Shown: positions 42,850 through 54,589 of the stretch, in pieces
How the letters are laid out: every line of letters begins with the position of its first letter
Numbering within the stretch: the first letter of the stretch is position 1
Source: Mercenaria mercenaria
Lineage: Eukaryota; Mollusca; Bivalvia; Venerida; Veneridae
Direction: 5' to 3'
Length of the DNA: 64,000 bases
NCBI RefSeq assembly: GCF_021730395.1
Contig: NC_069366.1
Span: 64,857,001 to 64,921,000 of the forward strand
Translations under genes and position numbers: made by a program
Notes under the pieces: model-generated
Told to the model about the DNA's origin: nothing
Seen by the model: only the letters and a program-made list of their open reading frames with translations
Databases searched by the model: none

Positions 42850-44033
42850 TATGGGCCTGACTTAATTTTTGCTATTGTTCTACTCTTAAAGTAGAATAAC
42901 TACAGTTTAAAGCATGTCCGCTCTCTAAGTTGAACAGTTTTCATCAGATCTTCACCAAACTTGACTATGTTTGTGGGCTTAATATCTCTGCCAAGTTCAG
43001 TAACCAGCCAAATCGCCCCAGGCACTCTTGGATTATGGCCCTTGAATTACTCAAGAGCTCCTTCAAGCGGGGCTGTATACGCCTGAAGTGTTATATCAGA
43101 GGATGGGAGCAAAATTTAAAGAACTTGACTGTTGAAGCCCAAAGGACAGGAACAACAAAGGGAAGAAATTCCAAAAAAAAATCTAAAGTCCACAAAAAAA
43201 ATAATTCAAAGTCCACAAAAAAATCCTAACCAGGTACAAATATGTCAAAATACACCTAAAAATTGGAGGTACCATCCATGTTGTACCACAGAAAAGTGGT
43301 TTCGGTTTTTCCCTACGGCCAGTTACAAAATAGGCTATTTATAGTTACATAAAAGGGAAGTAATTCAAAAAAATATTTTAAGTGAACTAAAAAGGGATCT
43401 GCCAAATAAAAACAAGAACACCGCAATGCAGAGCAATACACACGAAACAAAGTCATATGACCTTTGACCCCTAAGAGTGACCTTGACCTTGAAGCAAGCC
43501 ATGCGAAACACGCTCTACACGTCGTCTCGATGTGGTGTACAATTGTGCCAAGTTTCTTTGAAATCCTTCAAGCAGTTCAAGAGTTACAGAGCGGACACGA
43601 AACAAACTCATATGACTTTTGACCCCTAAGTGTGACCTTGACATAGAAGCAAGCCATCCGAAACATGTGCTCTGCACATCGTCTTGATGTGGTGAACATT
43701 TGTGTCAAGTTTCTTCAAAATTCTTCAAGCGGTTCGAGAGTTACAGAGCGGACACGAAATTGCTAACAGACGAACAGACAGACGGACTTACACCGGGGGT
43801 ATAACATAATCCTTCCCTTCGGGCGTATAGAAACTGCGAATTTAGCATTGTCTGCACTCTAAGTCGAACAGTTTTCATCCGATCTTCACCTTGCTGACAA
43901 TGTTTGTGGAGATAATATCTCGACCAAGTACGATAACCAACCAAATCGCCCCATGCACTCTTGGATTATGCCCCTTGAATTAGGCCAAGTTCGATGACGG
44001 GCTGTTTTGTGACAGTCTGGCACTCTTGTTTCA
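42850..44033 (+). repeat. Composite of older tandem repeats ending in CACTCTTGTT
   Basis: CAGTTTTCATCAGATCTTCACC, then AATCGCCCCAGGCACTCTTGG, occurs at 42930-43050 and again at 43868-43980. Between them are the 43066-43256 repeat and two units of about 165 bp (43435-43790) with TGACCTTTGACCCCTAAG, GTGACCTTGAC and TTACAGAGCGGACACGAAA. The composite closes at CACTCTTGTT (44024-44033). It looks like an old element with later insertions. Confidence 0.55.
43066..43256 (-). repeat. Dispersed repeat with a conserved short open frame (copy 2)
   Basis: Reverse complement of 2216-2384. Read on the plus strand it encodes CYIRGWEQNLKNLTVEAQRT followed by GTTKGRNSKKK. Copy 1 differs mainly by conservative codons (K/E, I/V). 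A lysine-rich short protein remnant of unknown type. Confidence 0.6.
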
Positions 44034-44101
44034 AATACATTACAACTTGCATTTTAGGCAAAATGTCTCTTACCGAAGTATAATTAGGCAAAATGTCTCT
44101 T

Positions 44102-46570
44102 CGTTCCATTACCGGCATTTCCTGTTGATTTTGTCAACATCCTTTGTGGTGCGGTAAGAAAAACTACTCATATTTATCGAAGTTCAACGTGTTCAAAGAA
44201 GCGATATATTCAGTACGAGCTGCAGATCATTCAAACTCCCCACGGTGTGATTTTGGTCAGTAATTCTCTAGTTTCTTCAAACATTCGAGTAAACTGACGT
44301 GTGAAGTCGGTTTCGAACTCGGACGTTCACTTTCAGGTTCATTTTCTGTCTCTTAAAATCATTCTGTTGATTTTTCATCTGTTTAACGCGAGAATAGTAT
44401 AAGTTACAAATAAAAATATATATCATGGCGTAAATTCATGTTTTAGGGGAGCTTTATGCCAAAATTAGCGATGTACGCCCCATAAAACGGCAAGCCACAA
44501 AAAAGACCGTTATATTTATAGCAACTGATTACGTATGTCTTCACTCGCATCTATTCTTTCATTTTATTTACACTTTTTAACAATTATAAACGGTTTTGAA
44601 ACTACATAATGTAATAACAGTAATATTAATTATTCGAAAGATAAAATAAACATGCTTGTTTTGTATAAACAGTCCGGTATAGAACTGCCCGTTAAAGTTT
44701 TTACTTCGGAATCATGAACATTCTATATATTTTCGTAAAGTAATCTTCGGTGTCGGAACCTAAAACGAATTAAAAACTGAAAATGTGTTTCACAAGTAAC
44801 ATAATGTCGTATTTTCAGGTAGAGTGCGGACAAAACGAATACTGCTAGTGTGAATATGGCCTGTAACTTCACAACCTGACCCGCGTCTGGGGTAGGGTGC
44901 GACAGTATGCGGGGTACACTGTGCGGGGTACACCATTACCTTTCAGTATGGTATAGCAGTATGAAAGTACATGGCATTTAACCTTAGGGAAATGCTGAAT
45001 TTCATAATATATCTTATGTCGATATATCTACATGATAACGAACTGTCAGAACACAAATGTGTAATACGTCAAAAATTACTTATAGCGGTCAAAATCGGTA
45101 TTTCAAACACAGTTTCGTTGTCCTTTTGTTTACAATTCTTGTGCTTTCCGAGAAGAGTATTTGAAAAAATGGCGTTTTAAAAATATTTGCAAATGACGTC
45201 TAAGCTCTTCAATAAATATTATAAGTCACGTGTGGCACAACCAACCCGTGGCACATTCAACAGCGTTCTCCCCTACTTATCTGATCAAACTAATAATCAT
45301 CATTTCTTGTTCATTTCCTGAATGAAAAACACTTGTTTCCAAGATAACCGTGGAAGAAATTGTCGATTTTTCTTTTAAAGTATTTAAGAAGAAAGAAAGA
45401 CATATTTCCTGTTGTAAGTGATTCCAGAAAGTAAAAATGAGCCACGCTATGAAAAAACCAACTTATTGGCTTTCAGCATGGATCCAGACCAGCTTGCATA
45501 TCCGCCCAGTCTGGTCAGGATCCATGCTGTTCGCTTCCAAAGCCTATTGCAATGCATTAGAGAAACCATAAGCGAATAGCATGGATCCTGACCAGAATGC
45601 GCGCATGCGTAGACTATCTGTATCCATGCTTGTCGCAAAGCCACTGCATGTTTGTTTTCTGATGTTGCGGCTCAAATCTACAAATGAAAACAATTAAAAT
45701 TCGTAAAATATGTTACATGCACGTGAAATAATATAAGAATAATATCAATGCCAATAACATTGCGTAATACTGAGACACCACTACGCCATCGTGTAATGTG
45801 CTTTCTACATATGTAATTATTTTCAGGATACGATTCTTTCGTAAGCTAACGTAAACGCCCGAAAATATTGGCGAAGATTAATGAGTGCCAGGTATGCTTA
45901 TGGACAAGTGACTGAAAATTATTATACATGATATCTAATTGTGAATGTAACTCTACAAACACAGTTATTTCATATATTTAGTCAAGTTTATTTGATAACA
46001 TTCGACATTAAAATTAATGTTTTAAAGAGACTTTTTGCTAGGAATTTATCATAGTACGCAGTGGTGGGGTTAAGGTATCCTGCCCGGAAATTCCTTACAA
46101 TAATGGCATTAACTGTTGCATTTTAGATAAAGATAACGGCCTTTTTATGTGGCGTACTTCTGTAGACGCGCCGTTTTATAGGGCGTACATCGCTAATTTT
46201 GGCATAAAGCTCCCTTTAAACATGAATTTACGCCATGATATATATTTCAAATTGTAGCTTGTGATACTATTCTCGCGTTAAACCGATGAAAAGTCAACAG
46301 AATGATTTTAAGAGACAGAAAATGAACCTGAAAGTGAACGTCCGAGTTCGAAACCGACTTCTATTCACACGTCAGTTTACTCGAATGTTTGAAGAAACTA
46401 GAGAATTACTGGCCAAAATCACATTACCATGGGGGGCTTGAATGATCTGTAGCTCGTACTGAATATATCGCTTCTTTGAACACGTTGAACTTTAATGAAA
46501 ATAAGTAGTTTTTCTTACCTCACTATACGGAATGTTGACAAAATCAACAGGAAATGCCGGTAATGGAGCG
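44102..46570. mobile_element. 2.5 kb element with about 420 bp terminal inverted arms
   Basis: CGTTCCATTACCGGCATTTC at 44102 mirrors GAAATGCCGGTAATGGAGCG at 46570. The arms then match for about 420 bp, including CGATGTACGCCC / GGGCGTACATCG. The 1.6 kb between them has no recognised coding sequence, but it contains a decayed foldback MITE (45437-45676). I found no clear target duplication. It may be a non-autonomous DNA transposon or an inverted duplication. Confidence 0.75.
45437..45676. mobile_element. Foldback MITE, decayed copy
   Basis: TGAGCCACGCTATGAAAAAA mirrors TTTTCTGATGTTGCGGCTCA, with GGATCCAGACCAGCTTG and GATCCTGACCAGAATG inside. More diverged than the copies in MBTPS1. Confidence 0.75.
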
Positions 46571-47142
46571 TACAATATACCATGTATGAAGCGTACCCAC
46601 CGTAAATGCGACGTATATGTTGGACACGGTGTATATATCCTTACCAAAATTGTATTTACAATCATTAGATTTAAATAATACACATACAGTTTCAAATATT
46701 TCAATTTGTCTGGCATTTGTGGTCAACCTCCGCGCAGGAATATTGTCAAACAATCTACTGTACTGATAAGGGGAAGTAACACTGTGATGGAATTTGATTT
46801 GTGACATGGATGGGGTAGGGGACATAACTCGGTCGATCTCAAATTTAAAAACCAAGTTGAACAATTAAAAATCTTTAATATTTTCGATACTATCACAAAA
46901 ATGTCATAAACTGATTTTTCCCGAAGTCTTCTGTTTAAATACAATGTATAATATTTTGATATTAAAGAAAATTTCTATTCACAAATAGATACGCGGAAAC
47001 CATTTCAAACATATATTGATAACTGTGTTTTGATGAATTGTGTTAAGTATATACGGTATTTACACAAGTAATTCTAGTTCGATAATGTTATTGTGTCATT
47101 ATGTACAGTGTATTTCTATGTACGCTTATATATCGTGTTGTA

Positions 47143-49186
47143 TTATATCAAGTCAAACACATCAATTTCATCTTTATTCCAGCCTATAACCATCTTTGAC
47201 ATTTGCTGGTTGCAACAAATTGCCTGAGGATGGAAATGTCTACCATCAGATCTCACAACCTCACCTATCAATTCACCATTCTGTTCAAACTGAAGCACAT
47301 TGTTGGAGGACTGGCCACACATCAGCAGGCTTCCTCTCCCTGTAATATAACTGTCACAGGCACCAAAATGTGAATCATTAAATCTTCGAACTACTCTTCC
47401 ACTATTGTCCAGTACAATCAGTCCATTTTTCCAGTCAGCAACATAAATCCTTGAACCATCTACACTGACAGATATACTGCTGATGTCATAGAACAGATTC
47501 TGTCCTGATTGGTCCTTAGTAAACTGCTCCAACAGTTTCCCAGATACAGTGTATATGTACACTGATGTATTACTATCTGAAATGTATAGATTGCCATCAG
47601 CATATGCTAAACCATTACACACAAAGTCTGTCGTTATATTGTTTGTTAAGTTCATTCTGTTTGTAAGCGAAATGAAACGAACTTCTTTCTTATCTGGTAA
47701 ACATACAGCAGCTTGCTGTTTATTGATGGCACAAACTTGCCATGGTTGTCCAGGTAGATCACAATAGTCTCTGACAGTAAATATCGAACTGTCTAAGCGT
47801 TTCAGCCTGTTATTGCCGTTGTCAGACAGTAATATTGTCCCGTCATCAAGAGTACAGGCACTGACAATATCACATTCGGTTTTATCTGACTGAACCTTCA
47901 CATAATATTTTCTACTGTCTTCCTTCGGAATATCTGCAGTACCCAAAACATTTATTTCTTCCAATAATGAAGATATTCGTGGGTCAGCAGTTAAGTCAAT
48001 ATTTTGGGAAGGTGTTTGTACTTTGATTTCCTCTATTACTTTAGCGACCTTGTCAACGCGTTTTTCTGCTTTCTTCGCAATGACAAAGTTTTGTGTGGCG
48101 TTGTCAGTACTTTCTAGCTTGTTTAAAGTTGTGGAAATATAGGCTATGCTTGTTTCAAACAACTGCATTCTTTCTTCTACCTCATTTATCAGAGTTTTGT
48201 ACTTCTCTTCTATGTCTTCCTCTGTGTTCTTCTCAAGTTCATCAAGTCTGTCATTGATTTCTTTTCTAAACTTCTTGACGCTTTCCAATAGCTTGACTCT
48301 TGATTTCACAACTCTCTGTTTTTCTTGTTTGAAGCCTTCATGACGTTCTGTCATACTCTTGGCAGTCAATTTTAATATTTGTTGAATTTCACTTGAGTCG
48401 GCGCTTTTGTTGTCTCGGAGAAATTCTGGTATGTATGAAATGTCTTTGCATAATCTAGAAATGCAGGAATGATTTTGTACATTTATTGTTTCTTGCTGTC
48501 AAATCAGATAGGGGAAAAAAGATGTTTCTGCAGTTTTGACAATTTATCGCTGTTCAAAACAACTGTGCTCTGATATTTGTTTCCTTGAACATTTTTATTA
48601 AAATTCTCATTTGCATCTGTGAGACCTTTTATATCTAATTAGTAGCAAGATAAAACAATCTCAGTAACTATCCTTTCTACAGCAGATATAAAAATCAAGC
48701 ATTAAATTTAAACTTTAAAAAATTATAAATTTTTGCAAGAATATAAAAGAAAATAAGAAGGGAAAACATTTTAATGTCCAGACATCCCGCTATTGCATTT
48801 TTTCAGATACATGAAAACATTTTCGCTAGGCTTTTCAGTCAGAAATTGGTCTCAGTTTTCAATATCGCCATTAACAGATATGTTGAACAGACATTATGTT
48901 GTCTATCAAACTGTTCTGATAATATAAAGTTAGAGTCATCTTAATTAAAATTTACTGCCATACATGCGCCACACCAGACATCATCATGGTTTTGATAGTT
49001 CAATTCTATAAAATTGAGGCAATGTTAATGAGTATCTTACCTATGATTTTCTGCTATACATGTGCCACACCCAACATCATCGTGATTTTGACAGTACATG
49101 TCTATAAAATGGTGCTTGTGTCTTTCACATCTTTCAAATGCTTCATCAGAAGGAATGTCCGTGTTTATACCACCTCCAGATGCCAT
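47143..49186 (-). CDS. B-box / coiled-coil / beta-propeller (TRIM2/3/56-like) protein, two exons, 485 aa
   Basis: Exon 1 (49186-49041) opens MASGGGINTDIPSDEAFERC and encodes a B-box2 zinc site: C20, H23, C32, H35, C40, C43, H48 and C51, spaced C-x2-H-x8-C-x2-H-x4-C-x2-C-x4-H-x2-C. The donor GTAAG joins acceptor TTTCTAG, and exon 2 (48454-47143) starts mid-codon to give ENHRLCKDISYIPEF. About 150 residues of coiled coil follow, then a C-terminal propeller with repeats such as ILLSDNGNNRLKRLD, NLYISDSNTSVYIYTVSG and RIYVADWKNGLIVLD. There is no RING. This layout is typical of the expanded bivalve TRIM-like family, whose roles in immunity are suggested but unproven here. Stop TAA at 47145-47143. 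The splice assignment is mine; phases fit. Confidence 0.85.
48958..49015 (-). pseudogene. Extra decayed B-box fragment in the intron
   Basis: On the minus strand it reads FIELNYQNHDDVWCGACMAV, matching FIDMYCQNHDDVGCGTCIAE of the neighbouring exon 1. It has lost one zinc-ligand Cys and ends in a stop without a donor. A relic of a tandem B-box exon duplication. Confidence 0.65.
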
Positions 49187-49714
49187 TTCTTTTAGAGATT
49201 ATTCCTATTTGACATTCGTTTACATTATGATAAATTATGTTTCAAGCAATTCATTGATCCTGTCTTAAATATTTAAATGCCCATTGTAACTAAAGCGTTA
49301 CATTTTTACATATTACTGTTTCGAGGTGTCATAATTTAATAGGAACATTGACTTTGATTTAATTGATAAGATGAAGTCTGGGTAATTACGCAGTATCGAA
49401 CATTTCTTTATACCTAGTGACAAACTATTTTATGTGTTCGAATGCACAATGAATTATCATTCTAACCCTAAACATTCCTCAGTTATTAAGTTCACAAGAA
49501 TGTCAAAACAGTCGTTCTGACATAAGGAGTTTATATGGTCTGTGTACAGACATCAGTCAATAGTTACTGAGGTCACCGGAGCACAAGATGCTCGGGGTGT
49601 GCTATTGTGGTCGTTCACAGTCAGTTGTCCGCCCATCGTCCGTCTGTCCACATTTTTCTTCAAATGATATCTCCTCTAAAGGTACTTACTCTTACTAAAC
49701 TTCAATTTACTTGC

Positions 49715-51230
49715 CATGGTTTAGATCAGGTAGACTACAATTGTCTTTGAAGGTAAATGTGGAACTTTCTACGTGTTTCAGCTTGTCCTTGTCTCTGTCT
49801 GAAAGTCTCGATGATGCATGGCCAAAAATATTTATACCTTCCAAACGAAACAATATTCTTTTTGTACCATTAACGTCAGCATCTGGGAAAGGTTCTGTTG
49901 TTTGCATTTCTCTACAAATTTATTGAACTCGCTCGCAGGATTGTCAGCTGACTTGACTTGACATTAACTTGTGTGTGGTGTTGTTCCCAGTAGGCTCTGT
50001 ATTTTAAGAGATGAAGCGTTGGCTTTATTTGTCTCTAATAGTTTCATCCCTTGCTTCATCTATTTTATTAGGGCTTTGTACTTTAATATCTTCTATATTT
50101 TCTACACTGTTTTCTCCCGCTTGCCAAGCCCATCATTGATTCTTTTCTAAATTCCTTGACATTTTTTTTCATTTCAATGTTTGGTTCTTGATTTAAATAT
50201 TATCGTTTTTTTTCCTCGTTTGAATTTTTGAATGATGCTCTTTTAGAGTCCTTTCAAATGATTGTAGTATCCAGTATTTTCAGTATTTTTTTTTTGTTGT
50301 GTCGGCGTTTGTTGAGCTGGAGAAATTTTGATCTGTAGAAAATATCTTCACACGATCTAGAAATACAAAAATGAGTTGTATATTGGTTGTTCATGGCCAA
50401 CTTGCCAAGGTATTGCACAGCTAACTATATAACATATTTCCTTAAATCTGTACACTGCAGCTGGTGAATATTTCTAGGCCTGTTTAGTTTACAACTGATT
50501 CAGATCATTGCGGTGTAATGTTTACAGAAAGTAGAAAAAATATTACCCTAGAGGCCTCCATTTGCCGAGTAGTTAAGGTCACTGATCCCTCACTCCTTTC
50601 AGCCCGAACCTTGCTAGAGCGGGTCATGACATGGGGAAGTCATCATGATGGCTTGCAGATTAATGCTGGTTTTCTCGAGGCACCCACACGTGCCTGAAAG
50701 AATGCCTGGAAGGCCAATTTTGAGTTTTTCGCCAAAAGTCGACAAGTGACCTGAACTTTAAAACCAAACGAAACAAAATCACATCAGTCTCCAGTATTCA
50801 ACAGGAGAAAAGTCAAGTATTTTGAAATTATTTTCATATATTATTTATTGCTAATAAAATCTTTCCTTTTGACGCACGGCACTTGAAGACTGCTGCTGTG
50901 ATGTTTAATAAATTCCAAGACGATCAGCTGCAAGCAAATTTACAACATACTCGACTGAAAGAAGTCCTGTATCAACAACTCTTATAAGAGAAGAAATGCA
51001 CACAAGAATTTAAACATTTTTGATAGCATGCAGTTTATAAACATTCCGCAACTGCACTTTTCTAATACAGGAAGCAATCCTCTTGGTTTATATTTTTTTA
51101 AACAACTGCATTTAGAGTATATCTTACCTATGATCTACTGCCATACATGTGTCACACCCAACACCATCACGGTGTTAACAGCACATGTCTATCAAATGGT
51201 GACTGTGTCTGTCATATCTTCCTGTAGGTA
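49715..51230 (-). pseudogene. B-box/coiled-coil/propeller pseudogene (second copy)
   Basis: The exon 1 relic (about 51230-51128) still shows HLIDM, then GVGCDTCMAVDHR and a donor, but has an internal stop. The exon 2 relic starts at the preserved acceptor near 50357 and carries coiled-coil-like codons with several disruptions. It ends with INIFGHA, then LKHVESSTFTFKDNCSLPD, matching INVLGTA and LKRLDSSIFTVRDYCDLPG of the intact gene, with the intervening segment deleted and the propeller missing. It lies head-to-tail with the intact gene, so it is a tandem duplicate that died. Confidence 0.8.
50558..50760 (+). mobile_element. Second tRNA-SINE family, plus-strand copy
   Basis: GGCCTCCATTTGCCGAGTAG, then GGTCACTGATCCCTCACTCC, AGAGCGGGTCATGACATGGG and GGCACCCACACGTGCCTGAA align with 59875-60137 in reverse complement. 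It lies upstream of the decayed coiled-coil exon. Confidence 0.6.
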
Positions 51231-51249
51231 CTTGCGGGTTCCAGATGGA

Positions 51250-52115
51250 AACTGTCCATTACTCATATGGGAAAATTAGATCCTTCGTGAAAATCACCAC
51301 AAAAGCCGATAATACGTTTGGCCAGGTAAATCGGCTGTCGAGACTGTTCGCTAGTTTTCGGCCTACTCCGTATTTCAGGCCGATGTCTAACCCTTCTTCG
51401 CCAATGTATTGTTACATTAATACTTTTGATCATATGGATTTAGGGATATTGTCAAGTCTAATTTACAGTGATTGCAAAGATAGATTAGAAAATAGAAACC
51501 TAAATGGCTGTTGGTGGATTAATCAGAATACCATTTATAACGGTATTCTCAACAAACACATTATTATAAAACCAAACAATGACTTTCCAAAAGTAATTTC
51601 TACTTTCTTACAATCAGATGGAAACTCGCTTTTATAATACTTTCTTTGATGTTCATGATTATGAAATAAAGATTTTAAGTAGTTTTTTATGTAATCAAAT
51701 AACTGCACATTTATTATTATGTCGTCAGCGGTGTCCAACTAGCTTAGAATCTTATGCCAGCTCGAAGATCGAAATTCAACTTCATAACTTATCGAATTTT
51801 GATCCTAAGCTACACCTGAAGATCGAAAAACGTCAAAGTGCAAAATAGCTTTTAAATTCGGGCCAGCTCAATGATCGAAATTTATAATATTCCAAAAGCC
51901 AAATTTCGATCTCGTATTGAATGAACAGCCTGTTCCAAGATTGATATTGAAATGAAAAAGTCAAATATCGAGCAAGCAATTAGTGTCGAGCCATCTCGAA
52001 AATCGTACTTCAAATTTTGAAAAGCTGAATTTCAGTATAATACTGAAACTGCGATCTGCTCAAGATTCAAAGATTAAAAATCGTGCAAGATCGGATATAT
52101 CGAAATTCAAATTTT
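51250..52115. other. AT-rich stretch without a recognised gene
   Basis: Contains a 130-codon open plus-strand frame (51245-51637, LENRNLNGCWWINQNTIY) that I cannot assign, and a region rich in ATCGAAATT-like words (51760-52110). No splice or repeat evidence supports a gene. The frame could be chance or an unknown relic. Confidence 0.35.
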
Positions 52116-52270
52116 TATGCCCCCGGCATCTACTGATGCGGGAGGCATATAGTGATTGTTCATCCGTCCGTTCGTTCGTCCATCCGTACGAGGTTAACCA
52201 AATGGGACCGTTTCGTCCAGCATCAATACCCCTTACTAGAATGACTTGATACTAATGCTGATGTAACCTG

Positions 52271-52690
52271 TGACCATTCTGTCACAGGGTGAGAAAAATG
52301 TGCAGCCAGACCGGGACTCGAACCCGGGGCCTCAGAATACCATTCCGATGCTCTACCGACTGAGCTACCCGGCCGCCTACACATTTTCTCCCCGTTTTAA
52401 TATTCAAGTCCTATACCGTGACATATTTCCCCACCATTTTGAAATTCGTCCTCGAATTTCAGCGGGTACTTTATATATAAGCAATTACAAACGTCGGAGA
52501 CTAACCAGTGTAATGCTGTCACGGTCCCATGTTGGGCTACAAATGTCACAGGGTGAGAAAAATGTGCAACCAGACCGGGACTAGAACCCGGGCCCTCAGA
52601 ATACCGTTCAGATGCTCTACCGACTGAGCTACCCGGCCGCCTACACATTTTCTCCCCGTTTTAATATTAAAGTCCTATACCGTGACAATT
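52271..52690 (-). repeat. Two-copy tRNA-Thr-like SINE heads in direct repeat
   Basis: On the minus strand each copy reads GCCGGGTAGCTCAGTCGGTA, then an anticodon loop ATGGTAT (anticodon GGT in copy 1), then GGGTTCGAGTCCCGG. Acceptor, D, anticodon and T arms pair, with several G-T pairs in the acceptor stem. Two near-identical copies, at about 270 bp spacing, share flanks (ACATTTTCTCCCCG, CCTATACCGTGACA). Copy 2 has a changed T loop. Repetition and missing flanking signals argue for a SINE or a segmental duplication over a true tRNA gene. Confidence 0.6.
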
Positions 52691-52782
52691 CCTCATCTTC
52701 AGACATCACCTGACCTCAGTTTGACATTGACCTTGACCTCGTTTCGGACTTAGGTTGCTTTGTATCGACAAGGATGCCACCG

Positions 52783-52785
<3 letters not shown>

Positions 52786-52815
<30 letters not shown>
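52786..52815 (+). repeat. Poly-G tract, 30 bases
   Basis: Uninterrupted G run of 30, continued by AGGG. It could form a quadruplex. Its length may be inaccurate because homopolymers this long are hard to sequence. Confidence 0.9.
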
Positions 52816-52816
<1 letters not shown>

Positions 52817-52979
52817 GGGCATCAAGCGTTTATTGAACACAGCTCCTTGTTAAAAATCTAAATAGATTATTCTCGGTATTATATTTCAAGCATGCTCGAA
52901 TTTTCAAAGCAATCGAATTTAAAACTGGTATTGAATATGAAACTATCTTTTAAACAGCCAGCTTCCGGGAAAACTCAGT

Positions 52980-53095
52980 ACTGGTGTCATATGAGAAGTC
53001 ATGGTCGTGACCCCTTTCACAGATGCTCGAACCCACGACCCCTGGGTTGAGCGGCCGACACATTATTCACTGGACGACCGCTCCCCTCAAAATAT
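52980..53095 (-). mobile_element. tRNA-like SINE fragment
   Basis: The minus strand reads GGAGCGGTCGTCCAGTGAAT, then GTCGGCCGCTCAACCCAGGG and GTGGGTTCGAGC (B-box). It is followed by no recognised body, and is unrelated in detail to the other SINE heads here. Confidence 0.45.
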
Positions 53096-54164
53096 TTGAA
53101 TTTCGGTCATCCTGCTGGATCTAATTTCAATTCTGCCTCGCAATTCGACGAATTCTTTTTATTTTAATTTCGATTTCCGAATGCGAAATTCAATGTAAGC
53201 GAAATTCAACATCATCCTTTCAAAATTTGAATTTTTATTTTCTGCTTCTAACTTGCCCAAAATATGCCGCTTTAAATTTCAACATTTCTGTTTTAAATTT
53301 TGAACTTCGATCCTCAAGCTGTTTAAAATAGATTATTGGCTGTAAACAAATCATATTATGGAGCGTCCAGTAATTTATAAATCCGTACATGTGTGCTGTT
53401 TAGCGGGTGAGATGATATCAGTCTTTTCCGTAAGAATTGACGGAAACATACGGGAATGTTCGAGTCTTTCCGATAAGGAAAAAAAAACTATACTCATCCG
53501 CAAAATGCTTAAAAAAGACCATTTTCTTCTTCACCTAGATAACTGAAATTAGTATGAAACAATAGCTAAATGAATATAGATTACTAAGTCGTTTGCAAAG
53601 GTCTTTAAGCACACATAAGAATCTATTTATTCTTTGTTAAACAGAAGAAATTTCAGCAAATTATACATATTTTACTATATTTCTAACTGTAGATAGACAG
53701 ACATAAAGTATACGCAAAAAAGACCATTTTCTTTAAAATTCATTTTTTAAAATAAAATATCCATAAGAAAGACAATGCATTGAATATTATCACATCGTTT
53801 GCAAAGCTAAAATACCTATAATACTTTTTCCATGAATTTAAATAAAGTAAAGGGCTCCTTCTTTGCGCTGTATAAAATATTTTCACTCGTGTGAAAAATC
53901 GATGGGTCTAATTTTCCCATATGCATAATCCCGTGTTCTCTTAGTGACGAATAATTGTTTAAAAGTACCATCGAGAATTAAAAGGGATTTTCAAAATTAA
54001 TTTGAAGCATCAAATACTACAATTTTATCCTATTTTACTAAATAAAGGGAGGTCGTTTTATTGAATTAAATAACACTATGGCAATCGTTGTCTGACTTGT
54101 GAAAACATGAAAACGTGCGACAAATGCCCAATCAGGAATATGGCTATGACACTCTAATCTTACT

Positions 54165-54585
54165 TGGTCAGGTACTCAACATTAGTGCATTCACGTACTC
54201 ACTCAACATCCACCTACTCAACATCTGTACATGTACTCATGCACCCACTCGGTCACCTACCTAAACATCCGTACATTTATGTACTCACTTGGTCAGTTAC
54301 TCAGCATATGTGCATTCATGTACTCACTCAACATCTGTACTTTCATGTACTCACTTGATCAGTTACTTAGCATTTGTGCATTCATGTACTCACTCAACAT
54401 CCTTACACTCATGTACTCATTTGGTCATCTACTCATCATCTTCACATGTATTTATGTACCCACTCGGCTACTTACCTCAACATCCGTACATTCATGTACT
54501 CACCCGGTCAGTTACTCAACATTCATGCACTCGTGTACTCATACAACATCCATAGATGTATTCATGTAGTCACTTGGTCATTGTC
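54165..54585 (+). repeat. Minisatellite (GTACTCACTC-type), about 66 bp higher-order unit
   Basis: Repeats of TTCATGTACTCACTCAACAT and GGTCAGTTACTCAACAT alternate at roughly 27 and 39 bp, giving a unit of about 66 bp. All three plus frames stay open because the array lacks stops; these frames are not genes. Confidence 0.85.
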
Positions 54586-54589
54586 AACT

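Larger units (their letters stand above)
52116..52851 (+). mobile_element. ATGCCCCC-type element (family C), decayed, with internal insertions
   Basis: Opens TATGCCCCCGGCATC...GGAGGCATATAG (hairpin) with a CGTCCGTTCGTTCGTCC stretch. It ends GAACACAGCTCCTTGTT, a one-base variant of ACAGCTCTTGTT. The interior holds two tRNA-like SINE segments (52271-52395 and 52548-52690) and the poly-G tract. Confidence 0.65.

Noticed and set aside
48146-48343. Plus-strand Ser/Leu-rich frames opposite the B-box gene
   Set aside because: Antisense shadow of the coiled-coil exon.
48455-48495. Alternative exon 2 start after TTTGACAG at 48496
   Set aside because: Good acceptor, but its phase after exon 1 leads to an immediate stop. 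The acceptor at 48455 gives the correct frame and completes the B-box.
51245-51637. 130-codon open frame
   Set aside because: No recognisable domain, begins inside the antisense of a B-box pseudogene exon. Kept only as a note under the intergenic stretch.
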